From positions 1-64,000 of the forward strand of contig MNCI01035165.1 of the NCBI GenBank assembly GCA_015680685.1: DNA of 64,000 bases. Reading direction: 5' to 3'. The position numbers and the translations under genes were made by a program. The notes beneath the pieces are model-generated. The model did no database searches, was not told the origin of the DNA, and saw only the letters and a list, made by a program, of their open reading frames with translations. Shown here one piece after another: positions 45,033 to 56,894 of the stretch; the first letter of the stretch is position 1, and each line of letters begins with the position of its first letter. This DNA is from Gnetum montanum. Taxonomy: Eukaryota; Streptophyta; Gnetopsida; Gnetales; Gnetaceae.

Positions 45033-46352
45033 TTACATCATGGAACCAAGTCCCATCCGAGTGACATGATCCTTGAATGACCGTGGTGGCATTTCTTTGG
45101 TCAAAGGATCAGCTAGCATTAATTCAGTGCTGATATGATCTATGACCACTTTATTTTCTTTAATGCGATCCCTTATGGCTAAGTACTTTATGTCGACGTG
45201 TTTATTTCGACTGCCACTCTTATTATTCTTAGCCATAAAGACAACAGCTGAATTGTCACAAAATATTTGTAATGGCCTAGATATTGAATCCAGAATTCTA
45301 AGCCCTGATATGAAACTCTTTAACCATACACCATGTGAAGTAGCCTCAAAACAAGAAACAAACTCTGCCTCCATTGTGGAAGTAGCAACCAAGGTTTGCT
45401 TTCCACTCCTCCAGGAGATGGCTCCTCCAGCTAGCATAAAAACATAACCTGATGTTGATTTCCTGGAATCAACGCAGCTAGCAAAGTCTGAATCGGAGTA
45501 GCCAATCACCTCCAAATGGTCAATTCGTCGATACATAAGCATGTAATCCTTTGTACCTTGAAGGTACCTCATGACTTTCTTTGTAGCTTTCTAGTGATCG
45601 ATACCTGGATTACTCTGATATCGACCCAACACCCCCACAGCAAATGCAATGTCAGGTCATGTGTAGACCTGAGCATACATAAGGCTTCCAACAGCTTAAG
45701 CATATGGAATGTTGCTCATGTGAATTTTCTCTAATTCATTCATAGGGCACTGGTTCAAATTGAACCTGTCACCCTTTACAATGGGTGCAATACTTGGTGA
45801 ACAATCTTTCATCTGAAACCTTTCTAGAACTTTATTAATATGGGTTTCCTGTGATAGACCCAGAATATATCTAGATCTATCCCTATGGATCTTAATGCCA
45901 AGGACATAAGATGCCTCACCCATATCCTTCATGTCAAACTTCTTAGAGAGAAATTGTTTCACCGCATATAAAAATCCATGATCATTGGTTGCAAGAAGGA
46001 TATCATCCACATAGAGGACAAGAAAACAGATTTTACTCCCACTGATCTTCTGGTATATGCATTGATCCATGATGTTTTCTTCAAAGCCAAATGAAGTGAT
46101 GACATCATGGAATTTCAAATACCACTGACAGGAGGCCTGTTTCAAGCCATATATATACTTCTTAAGCTTGCATACCAATTGCTCACCATCATTAGAAGAG
46201 AATCCTTCAGGTCATTTCATATAAACCTCTTCCTCTAAATAACCATTAAGGAATGCTGTTTTCACATCCATTTGATGTAGTTCAAAATCAAAGTGAGCTA
46301 CCAATGCCATGATCACACGAAGGGAGTCCTTCTTAGATACAGGAGAAAAGGT
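45033..46352 (-). pseudogene. Copia reverse transcriptase and RNase H
   Basis: This continues the frame of the 913-codon ORF after its TAG at 46353. RT motifs include LEEEVYMK, LKQASCQWYLKF and the catalytic LVLYVDDILLA, then LGIKIHRDRS. RNase H follows with GYSDSDFASCVDSRKSTSG, TSTMEAEFVS and CDNSAVVFMAKN, closing with LADPLTKEMPP. Stops lie at 46353 (TAG), 46212 (TGA in MK*PEGF), 45696 (TAA in YA*AVG), 45657 (TGA in T*PDIA, where Arg is usual) and 45591 (TAG in DH*KATKK, where Trp is usual). The last two fit C-to-T changes on one or the other strand. It would copy element RNA to DNA if intact. Confidence 0.93.
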
Positions 46353-49094
46353 CTAGATGTAATCTATTCCCTCTTGCTGAGTGAACCCTTTGGCAACAAG
46401 TCTAGCCTTATATCTTTCAATGTTGCCCAAGGAGTCTCTTTTAGTCTTGAAGACCCATTTGGATCCTATGGCTTTAACACCATTGGGCAACTTGACAAGA
46501 TCCCAGACTCCATTAGTGGACATAGAGTTCATCTCATCTTTCATGGCATCATACCATAAGTCGGATTCCTTACAACTCATGGCTTGTGAAAACGTGTCAG
46601 GATCATTTTCGGCTCCTATGTTGTAGTCAGATTCCTGTAGATACACTATATAGTCACTAGGAATCGCTGATCGCTTTATTCTAGTAGATCGTCTTAATGT
46701 TGGTTCATCAGGCTCCTGAGGGGCAAGATGATCAACGGGCTGTTCAACAGGAACTGGTATCTGTTGTTCAGCTGGATCTACTATGTCTTGACCAGCAGTT
46801 TGTGGAACTTCAACGACTGGTGGATGTACATCACGTATTTGTACTGTAGGCGTGTTGTGTACAACAATCAATCGAGTACTTGAAGTAGAGGGTTGAGCAT
46901 CCGCATGATCAGTCGCTGGAATTTCGTTCCAGGAATGATGACTCCCACTAATCAAGTCATTCTCAAGAAATTTAGCATTCCTTGATTCCACAAACCTAGT
47001 AGTATGTGATGGACAATAAAATCTGTATCCCTTAGACCGTTCGGCATATCCAACGAAATACCCACTTATGGTCCTAGGGTCTAGCTTCTTCTCTTGTGGA
47101 TTATAGACTCTTACCTCAGACGGGCATCCCCAAATGCGTATATGTCGCAAACTCGGTTTCCAACCTTTCCACAATTCAAATGGTGTCTTAGAGACAGCCT
47201 TGGTTGGAACTCGGTTTAATATATACACTGCCGTCTTAAGGGCTTCATTCCACAAAGACTTAGGAAGCTTGGAGCTGCTAAGCATACTCCGCACCATGTC
47301 CAATAATGTTCGGTTTCTTCTTTCTGCCACACCATTTTGGTCCGGAGAACCAGGCATAGTGTATTGGGCAACAATCCCATGCTCTTGAAGAAACTTAGCA
47401 AAGGGACCAGGTGCTTGTCCATCATCAGTGTATCTACCATAGTATTCACCACCTCTATCAGACCTCACTATCTTTATTTGCTTACCGCATTGTTTCTCTA
47501 CTTCAGCCTTAAATACCTTAAAGGCATCTAAAGCTTCATTTTTGTGATGAAGCAAGTAGAGATACATGTATCGTGAGTAGTCATCAATAAAGGTAATGAA
47601 ATACCGTTGATCATATGCATCCATATCTGGACTACAAATATCCGTATGTATGATTTCTAATATGGCAGAACTCCTCTTGGCACCTTTCTTTGACACATTG
47701 GTCTGCTTTCCCTTTATGCAGTTTACACAAGTGTCAAAGTCAGTAAAATCAAGAGTACTAAGTACTCCATCAGTTACCAAGCGCTTGATTCTCTCAATGG
47801 AGATATGGCCTAATCTACGATGCCATAACATAGAGGATTCCTCATTCATAACACATCGCTTAATGCCAGCATGAACATGCATAGAAGTGTAAGAAGTGTC
47901 GTTTTGTAAATTAAGTTGAAAAAGACCATCTGTTAATGTACCATTTCCAACTATTTCAGATCTATAAGATACACTGAACATAGTATCTGAAAAGTTAAAG
48001 GAAAATCCCAATGATACAAGCCTTGATACAGAAATTAAATTCCTTGAAAAACAAGGAATGTAAAATGTCCTTTCCAAATCCAAAACAAAACCACTACTTA
48101 AAACTAATTTGCATGTGCCAATCGCTTCCACATGTGAGCGCATCTTGTTGCCCGAATAGATGCATGACTCACTTCCTACTGGCTTCCTTAGGTTTGCTAA
48201 TCCCTGCAAGGAATTAGTAACATGGATTGTAGAACCGGAGTCAATCCACCATGTGTTATGACTAACATCAACCATATTAGATTCAAAACAAACAAATGAG
48301 GATTGAGTACCTTTCTTTTCAAGCCATCTCTGATGTTTAAGGCAATCTTTCTTTATGTGCCCTTTCTTTTTACAGAAAAAGCATCTAGATTCCTTCTTGA
48401 TATCAGCTTGTGGAGGGATTTTTCCCTTCCCTTTAGTGTTGACTTGTTTTGTATTCTTTCCTTGCATGGCCAGATGCACACTTTCCTTCGCTTCCATGGC
48501 AAGTCTACCCTCTTCTTGCACACACATGGTCATCAATTCATTAATTGACCATTTGTCCTTATGTGTGTTGTAAGAAATCTTAAAGGGTCCATACTGCGGT
48601 GGGAGCGTGTTTAGGATGTAGTGCACAAGGAAAGATTCAGACATCTCAACCTCAAGTGTTTTTAGTTGAGCCGCTATGTCCCTCATGTGCATGATGTGCT
48701 CACGCACACCACCAATTCCAGTGAGCTTCATGGATGAGAACTTCATTATCAAGGTGCTGGCCAACGCTTTGTCTGATGTTTCAAATTGTTCATCAATAGC
48801 TTTTAACAAAGCGCGCACATTGTTATACTGTTCCAATGATCCACGTATACCAGCCGAGATCTTGGTTTTTATGAACATTACGCAGAGACGATTAGATCGC
48901 TCCCATTTATCATAAAGACCAATATCATCTGGATGGCTGGTTGCATTAACCGCAGGTGGTTCATCCTTACGGATAGCATAATCAATGTCCATCCATCCTA
49001 AATGAAGGAGAATTCTCTCCTTCCACACCTTGTAATTATCACCCATCAATTCAGGAATGTCACATTTAAAGTCAGAGTAATTTACAGGTTGCAT
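46353..49094 (-). pseudogene. Copia gag-protease-integrase polyprotein (913 codons)
   Basis: Starts MQPVNYSDFKCDIPEL at 49094. The gag region (about residues 1-215) has the copia-type YKVWKERILLHLG start and the KALASTLIMKFSSMKL segment. A zinc knuckle CFFCKKKGHIKKDC lies near residue 240 and the protease motif WWIDSGST near 280. The GAG-pre-integrase zinc-binding segment (LWHRRLGHIS, then CVNCIKGKQ) is near 430-470. The integrase core acidic residues sit in IIHTDICSP, VRSDRGGEY and NGVAERRNRT. Near the end RT begins (ARLVAKGFTQQEGIDY), and a TAG at 46353-46355 cuts it. This single open frame is unusually well kept for the window and shows the element is young relative to A-C. Confidence 0.95.
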
Positions 49095-50749
49095 AGCTGC
49101 AAAATAAACATGCTTATGTCACTAAATTTTAGGCTATAAACTGTAGGACATGTGTACCAATGTAAACATGCAAAAATATGAATCACATGACATAAAATTG
49201 CCTGTGGGCTAAATTTTAATTCAAACAGACTCATATATCCTTATGATGAAGCTATTAAACTATATTCCTTTTCTTAATCCCTGTGGGCAAATTAAGAAAA
49301 ATAATTCAATACTTCACCCTGATTAATCACTGTAAATATAATGGAAATTCATGTGGGACAAAATCTATCATATGACAGATGATTAATCACAATACTATAT
49401 ATGTGATGAAATACCTTAGGGCACATTTACCAATGTAAAACATTCCAAATATGAATCAAATGACATAAAATTTCCTGTGGGCTAAATTTTAATTTAAACA
49501 GATCCATATAACCTTATGAGGAAACTATTGAATTATATGCCTTTTCTTAATCCCTGTGGGCAAATTAAGAAAAATAATTCAACATTTCATCGAGATTGAC
49601 CACATTAAATATAATAGAAATTCCTGTGAGATAAAGTCTATTATATTACATGTGATTAATCACAATTACTTATGTGATCCAAAACTCTCAATTTATAATT
49701 TTGTATAATCAAAGATGTTGTCGCCACTCTATGACTATACAAATTATAAGGATCAACAGTAAATGAGGCATACGATTACATTATGCATCAAAATCAATAT
49801 TGACAAATGCAATTAAATTCTAAGCAAGCATGGAAAAAACCTACAATCATTTCTTGCTTAAAAAACACCAAAACATAAGTCCATAATTGCCATTCCATAA
49901 TGCCAAAATTATTTCAAAGGCCAACATTCATCATGATAAATAGTTTACATGTGAAACAATTTACGTTATTTTGAAAACCGCATGTAATAAACTACATCCA
50001 TTGAATAAATTAAATGTAACGATCCCTTCCCCAGGTCCAAAATAAGCGATTTAAAATCTCAGCAGATTAAAAGACACAGCAGCAAAACACCGAGAACAGA
50101 CAGAATAGGTGCTGTGTTCGAAAATGAAAGAAAATTTTTCCTAAACCCAACAGAACCCTCCTGCTATGGACTGTGTACAAAAACAACGAATATAGAAGAG
50201 AAAAATTGTTGCAGCTCTTCACCCTATCTTTGAAGCAAATAATGAAAACGAGAATCTTCTACGCATTTTATTTTGCAAAGTAAAACGTAAAGATTGAAGA
50301 TCTATTCCAGCTTACAAACAACGAATCTAAACCGTCAATTTTTGGACTACTGTACAGAAACAACGATTTTACAGAGTTTGCATTTTGTGTCATGTCAATT
50401 TCATAATCCAGGAAAACAGCTCTGATCCGAAGATCTGAACCATCCGATTACACAACGGCAAGCGGATATTTATATCATTGCTTTTTAGAGTGCAGACCGA
50501 ACAGAGCAAAACTGACGATTGAAGCTCTCCTTCAATTCTTTGGACGAAGGAATGGGAACAGGCATCTTCAACTACGCATTTTATCATGAAAAGTACAATG
50601 TAATGATTTACAAGCTATTTTAGCATAGAAATAACAAATTTACACCGTACATTTATGCACTGCTATTCAGAAGCAACGAATTTAGAAGAGAAAAGTCGTG
50701 GCAACTCTATGGAAGGGAATGGCAACAGGCATCAAGGTAGAGATCTATT
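49095..50749 (-). other. Copia 5' leader with internal duplications
   Basis: These 1.65 kb between primer site and gag have no ORF worth noting. From about 49138 to 49680 a unit of about 275 bp is present twice in tandem (ATGAATCAAATGACATAAAATT, CCTGTGGGCTAAATTTTAAT and CCTGTGGGCAAATTAAGAAA in each). Nearer the primer site, 50180-50300 resembles 50560-50700 (AGAAGAGAAAA.T.GT.GCA.CTCT and CTACGCATTTTAT). Leaders of retroelements carry packaging and dimerisation signals, so the repeated CTGTGGGC phrases may be structural. Confidence 0.6.
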
Positions 50750-50761
50750 GCTCCGATACCA
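50750..50761 (-). promoter_or_regulatory. Copia primer binding site (initiator tRNA-Met type)
   Basis: The minus strand reads TGGTATCGGAGC starting two bases after the 5' LTR. The usual plant site complementary to initiator tRNA-Met is TGGTATCAGAGC, so there is one A/G difference. Confidence 0.88.
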
Positions 50762-50763
50762 AA

Positions 50764-51243
50764 TGTAAGAAATCTAATGTGCATCGAGAACCGGATTGCA
50801 CAAGCGGAAGCATGTAAAAAAAGAGATCTCTTAATCTACAAATGTGCATGAAACAAAAATGCACAAATCAATTTGAAAAACAGATCGAACTGACCTCCAG
50901 CCATTGATGCCATTGATGAATGTTCTGGATCTTCTTTCACACGGGCGCTCTGCGGTGATGGTGTATGCAGACTGTAAGCGACTGTGAAAGGGACCTGAAC
51001 TGCTATACTGCAATTGATTCCTGGTGCCGTGTTCTCCCATCAAGAAACCGTAAGGCACCGGAACCAGTTACCATTTATTAGAAAAATATGAGACCATTAC
51101 CGATAACAATGAATAGAAATTTCCAAAGCTATCACATTGTTACATTAGAAAGTTGAATCGTTTTTAGGACTTTCCATGTTTACGTAGGAGGCATGTTTCC
51201 GCAATTGTCACAATGTAGGAGGCATGTTTCCACAATTGTTACA
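50764..51243 (-). repeat. Copia 5' LTR (480 bp)
   Basis: Runs from TGTAAGAAATCTAATG to CACAATTGTTACA, the same length as the other LTR with no indels seen. It is followed on the right by the TSD GCAGC. Confidence 0.95.
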
Positions 51244-51506
51244 GCAGCTTCAATGGAAAGATTTAGAATAAATACTACCTACCTCAAGCAGGCAGAAACG
51301 ATATTCAAAGACCCCCAAGGATGAGCCCAATGCCAATGCCAATGCCAACGGGAAGCTAGATGTTGGTAAGCAGATCGATCGAAATCAGCTCTGCAAAAAT
51401 TGCAAGCAATGTATTGAGTCTTGTAATGTAATGCAATGCAATGCTTCAGCAAATCGAATTGCAAGTAGACTGAATGCAAATCCAAAACTCTTTGCAGCAA
51501 CGGTAC

Positions 51507-51640
51507 ATCGAAATAAGTGATTTCTGCAATTTATAGATCAAAACTTCAACGGACGGGTGTCTTGATTGTCCGTATCCTGGTAAATCGAAATAAGTGATTT
51601 CCGCAATTTATAGAGCGCAGACGGGTGTCTTGGTTTCAAA
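51507..51640 (-). promoter_or_regulatory. Candidate host promoter with duplicated TATA box
   Basis: On the minus strand CTATAAATTGC.GAAATCACTT occurs twice, with TATA boxes at 51529-51536 and 51606-51613, 77 bp apart. The repeated unit includes GAAATCACTTATTTCGAT and the GACACCCGTC phrase. With start about 30 bp downstream of the inner TATA (about 51500), and the copia insert removed, the leader would be about 340 nt before the ATG at 44165. The geometry fits a real promoter for the pseudogene, but no expression evidence is available here. Confidence 0.45.
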
Positions 51641-52560
51641 ATCGTAACAGATACATTTTTGGCCAACGCCAACCATGGTTTTGGGGTGTCGTTCCTCAGA
51701 TTCCAGAATACTATTTGAAAATTTGTTTGATTTAAGTTTTGTTCCATATAGTTTTATGAAAATGAATCTCCAGGTTCATGTTAGGTCCACTATTTATTTA
51801 TTCATGTTAGGTTCACAATGAGTTTGATTTTGGTAAGCAATGATAAGTTATATAAAGTTTTAATTGGATTATATATTGGATTATATATCTTGTGGGTGTA
51901 CCTACATTTCACTTATTTTGGGTTCCAACACCCCCTCATTTTTTAAAAAATCCAATCAAATTTCACCATTTGAGGTAAACTATTCTTGTATTCATGAGTT
52001 TGTAAATTCAACATCTCTACAAATTCAATATCCACGGATGCACTCATGTAACCAAACAAGCCCTATATTTTCCATCGAAGACCTATTGTTTTCAATGAGC
52101 TCTTAAAAAATGAAGAGAACAAAATTCATGAAAGAATTAATTCAAAAGAATAAAAACATGGCATTGTGTAAAAGGATGATATGTTCAATGTATTACCAAG
52201 GAATTTAGTTAGTTTGTAATAGCTTCAGGTTATGACTTTGGCAGCAAACCCAAAAAAATGAATAATAATATTTAAAAAATTTAAAATACATCAAATCATC
52301 AAAAAGAAAGTGTAAGGAAAAAGTCTAATAGTTTTGGGATACCTTTTCACATTTTCATCCTTACAACTAATCCTAAAAAACCCCCCTTGTGTAGTAAAGA
52401 AAGAATTAGGCTTTGCCCTTATTCAAAAGTACTCTCATAGCTTCTCACTTCTTACTAAAGGATTTCTTGTAAAACGAAAGAGAAAAATCTCTTTAAAAAT
52501 CAAAAAATACATCAATTAGAAATAAAGAAAAAATAGAAACAAAAGCTAAAAGCTTGCCAT
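51641..52560. other. AT-rich flank, nothing assigned
   Basis: No open frame of interest, no repeat ends and no RNA gene were seen between the candidate promoter and the 3' end of the minus-strand LINE. Confidence 0.4.
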
Positions 52561-55180
52561 TCTTGAGCCTCCAAAACAAAAAAGAATTAATACTATAGAA
52601 AACAAATTAATTATTAGGTGTTCACTAGGAGCTTTTTTGCTTGAAGTTTTAACTCAAAAGTGATCTTTTAGAATCTAATATTTGACTCTTAAAGAAAGGT
52701 CATAGTTATGCTCTTGCTACTCAAAAATAACTACACATTGAAACTTCTAAACAAAGTAGAAAACAAGTGGTCAAAGACATTTCCAAATGCAAAGAAAGGA
52801 AGTAGACAAAGTAAGTTGATCACCAAGAATAACTTCATTAATGCTTGGTTGAAAGATGTTACATATTCTAGATATCCATTTCCAAGAATGCTAAGCAACA
52901 GAATAGTTATAAAAAATATGAGAAAATGAATCTTCACTTTTGCAAAGAAGATATTAACGAATAACATTTCTCATATGTTTAAGACGAATGTCAATATGAA
53001 GACCTTGATGAATAAGACACCATAAAAAGGAAACGTAGGAGCTTTCAAAATATCTTTCATTTTTCTCATTCAACAGTGTGATGATAATTGCATTGTTCAA
53101 GCCTTATTGAATTTATTATAAATAAAATTATTCTTTGTAATAATCTCATAAGCAACTTTTGAATTATAAGGAAAAATCCATCCTTCCAAAAAACCATAGA
53201 GGCTATAAGCTTCTTTCCAAGTAATCCATTATCATGGATATGTAGACAAGAAATTGCAGTGATACCAAATTTGCTCCAACTGGTACATAATCTAGATGCA
53301 TTAGTAGCCCAAGCTCTTTCATTGAAAAGTAGCTACCATAGGCTAATTTGCTTAAGCATATCTTCTAAAACTATAATATGATTGCAATTTTAATATTTAC
53401 TAAGCTTGAACCATGTCTTCCAAAATTATTTAAGAATTGGAGAACCAAGAATAGAACTAGCCAGAGAAAAAAGAAGATAGTTAAGAAAGTTAATGGAAGA
53501 CCAACGCTTATCATTTTTAGGTTTTCCTTACATATGTTTATTTCTTAAAAGGAGCATCCAAACATTATCTTTATTAATGCATTTTGCAATCTATTTTACT
53601 ATAAAAGAAACACCTTGGTTATAATAATTAATGAGGTTGTGTCCTCCATCTTTTTTGCTACTAGTGCAAATATCCCAAGGAACTCTAGAAAAACCTTTTC
53701 TATGTTGCTTAGTAGACCAAAGAAACCAATAGATAATATAATCAATTCTGTCATAAGAAGTTTTAAAAGGAGCTCAACAACTCAAGTAATAAGCATGAGT
53801 TGATCGAAGTATTTGCTTAATAACTAAAACTTTGCTAGCAAGGGTGAGCTTTTTTTTTCTTTTCATTTATCAAGTTTCTTTTCAATTTTATCAACCACAT
53901 AATTCCATAAAATAGTAAGATTAGGCTCAAAAGAAAAAGGTGTTTTTAAAAATTTTGAAGATAGAATATTTTTTCAAGATTTTTCAACAATTGATAATAA
54001 ATCACTCATTAATATTTCTATTACAATAAACAAAAAATTTTGTCCATTGGTTTGAGAGCCAAATAACATGCAGTACTCATCCACCCAAGCTAAAAGTGTT
54101 TCAATATGTTGTAGAGAACTGTTGATAAAAAAGAAGAAGAAGCATATCCAAACTGTTAAGCAATTGCATACCTTCATCATCAATTGAAATTTCTTTAATG
54201 ATATTTCTTTGTAAATCATAATAAAATTCCATTTGATCTTGTTTTACGCTTTAACATAATGTAACTTAATAAAAGCAATTTTTTGGTTAGTATCAGAAGC
54301 CCACTGCATTCCCTCCCAAGTTGCAATAACATTATTTAAGATATGTCTACCTTTAACAAAACCAATTTGCTGAGGTTTGATGATATCTTCAATAACCTTC
54401 TAAATTCAACAAGCAAANTTACTTTGATTTTTTCCACTATAATTTCTATTTCAAGAATACTTCAATGCACTTCTATTATAAGATAAGGAATATGTGTACT
54501 AGATGCTTGAAAGGATTCATTGCTACAAACTTCAAAAGAAAAATTATTTGCTAAAAAATTATTAATAGTCTTAGGATCTTTAATGATAGAATCATTTATA
54601 TAAAATGATTCTAGTTTAGATACTTGATCCTTTCCTTCAAAAATTTAAACAAATTCCTTACAAGGTTCATTTTCAATTTTTAGTGAAACCATGCAACTTT
54701 TAGGTAGAGAACTTTTAGCTTCAAAAGCATCCCAACACTTTTTTAGCATAACAAATTTTAGCCAAGGCTTTTTGAGGTTTAAAATCAAAAGAATTTTGGT
54801 CTAAAATAATTTGCATTTTCTTGATAGATTCTAGAAGATCTTCTTCAAATTAATGCTTACACTTAGCAAATTGCCTTGCAAACCATCTAGCATAATTTCT
54901 AAGTCTACAAGTAGTTTATTATCATTAGTTAATCCAACCAATACCACTTTTTCCTACATTTCATAAAGACTTCAAAATATTTTTTCCACTAGGTCTTGTG
55001 AATATATTAGCATTCATGAAAAATCTTATGCTTTTGAAAAGAGGAAGAATTAATTTTAGAGAAAAAATTGCTAATAGGAAAATAGTCTAACAAAGTAGTA
55101 TTTGTATGCACTAAAGAAGTTTTAGGTACCACTATTCTTGTACTTTGCAATAGTTAGTAATAGATGGCTCGATGTGAAAC
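52560..55180 (-). pseudogene. Degenerate LINE (L1-type), RT and zf-RVT regions
   Basis: On the minus strand, about 54360-54180 reads RHILNNVIATWEGMQWA, QKIAFIKLHYVKA and KIKWNFIMIYKEI. These are the first RT motifs of plant LINEs, with a stop where the first catalytic Asp region should be. Further along, about 53050-52880 gives VSFLWCLIHQGLHIDIRL, then a Cys/His-containing segment (SEDSFSHIFYNYSVA*HSWKW) of the zf-RVT domain. Stops are dense and frames shift throughout. An N lies at 54418. The element would copy its RNA at a nicked target; this copy cannot. Its zf-RVT closely resembles that at 61.95-62.15 kb. Confidence 0.65.
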
Positions 55181-55363
55181 ACCATCAATTTTGAACTTTA
55201 CCATTGCAACTACAAATTTTTTTTAAGTGTCAATACTTAGCAAATTCTTCTAAGTGTTTGGTTACACTCTAGAGCGTAGCCAGCTTGGCACTACAAAGAA
55301 GCCTCCAACAGCCTCCAGAGCTTAGCATTAGTCTTCACCTCGGCTCCAACACTTCCTTGACTA

Positions 55364-55613
55364 TTGGCATTCCTTGACAGTTGGCATACCTCGATGGTTG
55401 GCATTCCCTGACTGTTGGCATTCCTTGATGTTTGGCATTCCCTGATGGTTGGCATTCCCTGACTATTGGCATTCCTCAACTCTTGGCATTCCCTAATGGT
55501 TGGCATTCCCTGATTGTTAGCATTCATCGACAGTTGGCATTCCCAAGTGGTTGGCATTCCTTGGACGTGAGCATTTTTAAGCACTTGGCATTTGGCATCT
55601 TGGCATCTTGGCA
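55364..55613. repeat. 17-bp minisatellite
   Basis: TTGGCATTCCCTGACTG-type units recur every 17 bp (starts at 55364, 55381, 55398, 55415 and on), about 14 copies, more irregular toward the right end where TTGGCATCTTGGCATCTTGG closes it. Both strands appear open because the unit lacks stops, so the peptides GMPTIRECQ (minus) and GWHSLTIGIPQ (plus) are artefacts. Confidence 0.92.
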
Positions 55614-55659
55614 CTTAACTCTGTGGGAGAACAAGACCTAGAGCACACCACATTGGCAG

Positions 55660-56340
55660 AGAGGCAGAGTTGCACACCACGACCCAAAGGAATACTCTAC
55701 ACCATTTGATTCCAAGGATGATGTTCTTTTTCTACAGGGGATTTGATCAATATGAAAATCACCTTGATCACTATGTCAATCAGTATGATGATGCAAATGA
55801 AGATAACTCAGATGATAACATCTTTTACTACACTATGAATAGGCTCTCTTGTAGGAGACCCCTACGACTAATAGTCACCTCAAGACCTCATCATTTTGAG
55901 ACTGAGTAATGCCAACTAGAGTCTCCATCTGCATGAATCCAAGACATAGAACCTTTTACTGATGACCCCACATACCAACTCATCCTTACACAAGTAAAAT
56001 AGATAGAGTACAAACTAGATATAACACTAATAGATGACATCAATAATATTATGTGTTTTAAAAGACAACTTAAGGACAAGCAGCAAAAGCTATCTAGCCA
56101 AGCATATACTCTCAAAGAAAGGATAATATAATATCCTGACTCCCAATCGTTAGAGACAGATACTGAGTTAGAAGCTCAAGTAGAAATGGAAGCCCAACAT
56201 CATCAAGCAGAAACTGAACAACTAAAGAAATACATTCAATGGGCACCAGTGGAATTAGAAGAGTTAGAAAGAGAAGAAGAAAGTTCTCAAAGATAGCAAT
56301 ATGAAGAAGAGACAAAAGCTATGCCAGTCACATTAGTAAA
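55660..56340 (+). pseudogene. Pararetrovirus-like upstream ORF remnant
   Basis: Plus-strand coding-like sequence with stops. A first part (55670-55909) is acidic with Asp/Asn runs. A second at about 56130-56330 is strongly helical and Glu/Gln-rich (ETDTELEAQVEMEAQ, LEELEREEESSQ). It sits directly upstream of a protease/RT region of caulimovirid type. Such viruses carry coat and virion-associated proteins with acidic and coiled-coil parts before pol, but no Cys-His motif or other signature was found, so the assignment rests on position only. Confidence 0.35.
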
Positions 56341-56379
56341 TAAGAATATAAAACTACTACACTAGAATTAGTAACTTTT

Positions 56380-56655
56380 CAAATAAAGTTTCCTTCATAT
56401 AAGCCATACAACATAGATGCATTATTAGACAACGGGGCAGAAATATCACTCACAAGATGGTCCTCAATCCCAAGTCATTTTTGGTAGAAGAAAGAAAAAA
56501 ATATGTAGCTTTTGACAAAGAAAAAGCTCCCTTGGAATATGCTGCCAAAATGCCTATTGAAACACAGGAAGGATCCATCATAGAATTTATAGTATATTGT
56601 TATGATATGCCTACGTATGATTTACTTGTAGGGATAGATAATCTTAGAATATAAG
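56380..56655 (+). pseudogene. Pararetrovirus-like aspartic protease
   Basis: At about 56410-56445 one frame gives DALLDNGAEISLT, a pepsin-type turn (D-N-G-A). The reading then changes frame at about 56455 and continues as the open stretch 56457-56655 ending YDLLVGIDNLRI, the conserved second half. A frameshift therefore splits the domain. It lies about 240 bp before the RT frame and in the same order as in caulimovirid pol. Normally this protease processes the viral polyprotein. Confidence 0.55.
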
Positions 56656-56894
56656 AACCATATACAGTATGTAATCATTATGTGATATTAGAATCATATA
56701 GGTTTTATATAAATCAAATTTATCAACAAAGATTTCTCACATTAAAACCCTAGAAAGAAAATACAAGCACTTGGGTAGTAAATAGTATCGAATTACATAA
56801 AGAAAAAATCTAGTTGATACATGAAAAACTTCTCACAATAGCATCAGATGATCCAACCATCTTTAAACACAAATAAATGTATTAGTATCACATT

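Larger units (their letters stand above)
44266..51243 (-). mobile_element. Ty1/copia LTR retrotransposon (6,978 bp)
   Basis: Two 480-bp LTRs (44266-44745 and 50764-51243) flank 6,018 bp. The target duplication GCAGC occurs at 44261-44265 and 51244-51248. The order gag, protease, integrase, RT, RNase H on the minus strand is diagnostic of Ty1/copia. A primer site (50750-50761) and polypurine tract (44746-44756) are in place. I counted about 14 differences between the LTRs by eye, roughly 3 percent. The polyprotein is a single frame over 4 kb with five in-frame stops and no frameshift, so it is a relatively recent but dead copy. The host site is the apparent 5' leader of the pseudogene at 42867-44165. 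Confidence 0.95.

Noticed and set aside
46293-48915. Many plus-strand ORFs across the copia polyprotein
   Set aside because: All are antisense shadows of the 913-codon minus-strand gag-pol frame.
55291-55641. Repetitive ORFs on both strands (GMPTIRECQ and WHSLTIGIPQ types)
   Set aside because: Products of the stop-free 17-bp minisatellite.
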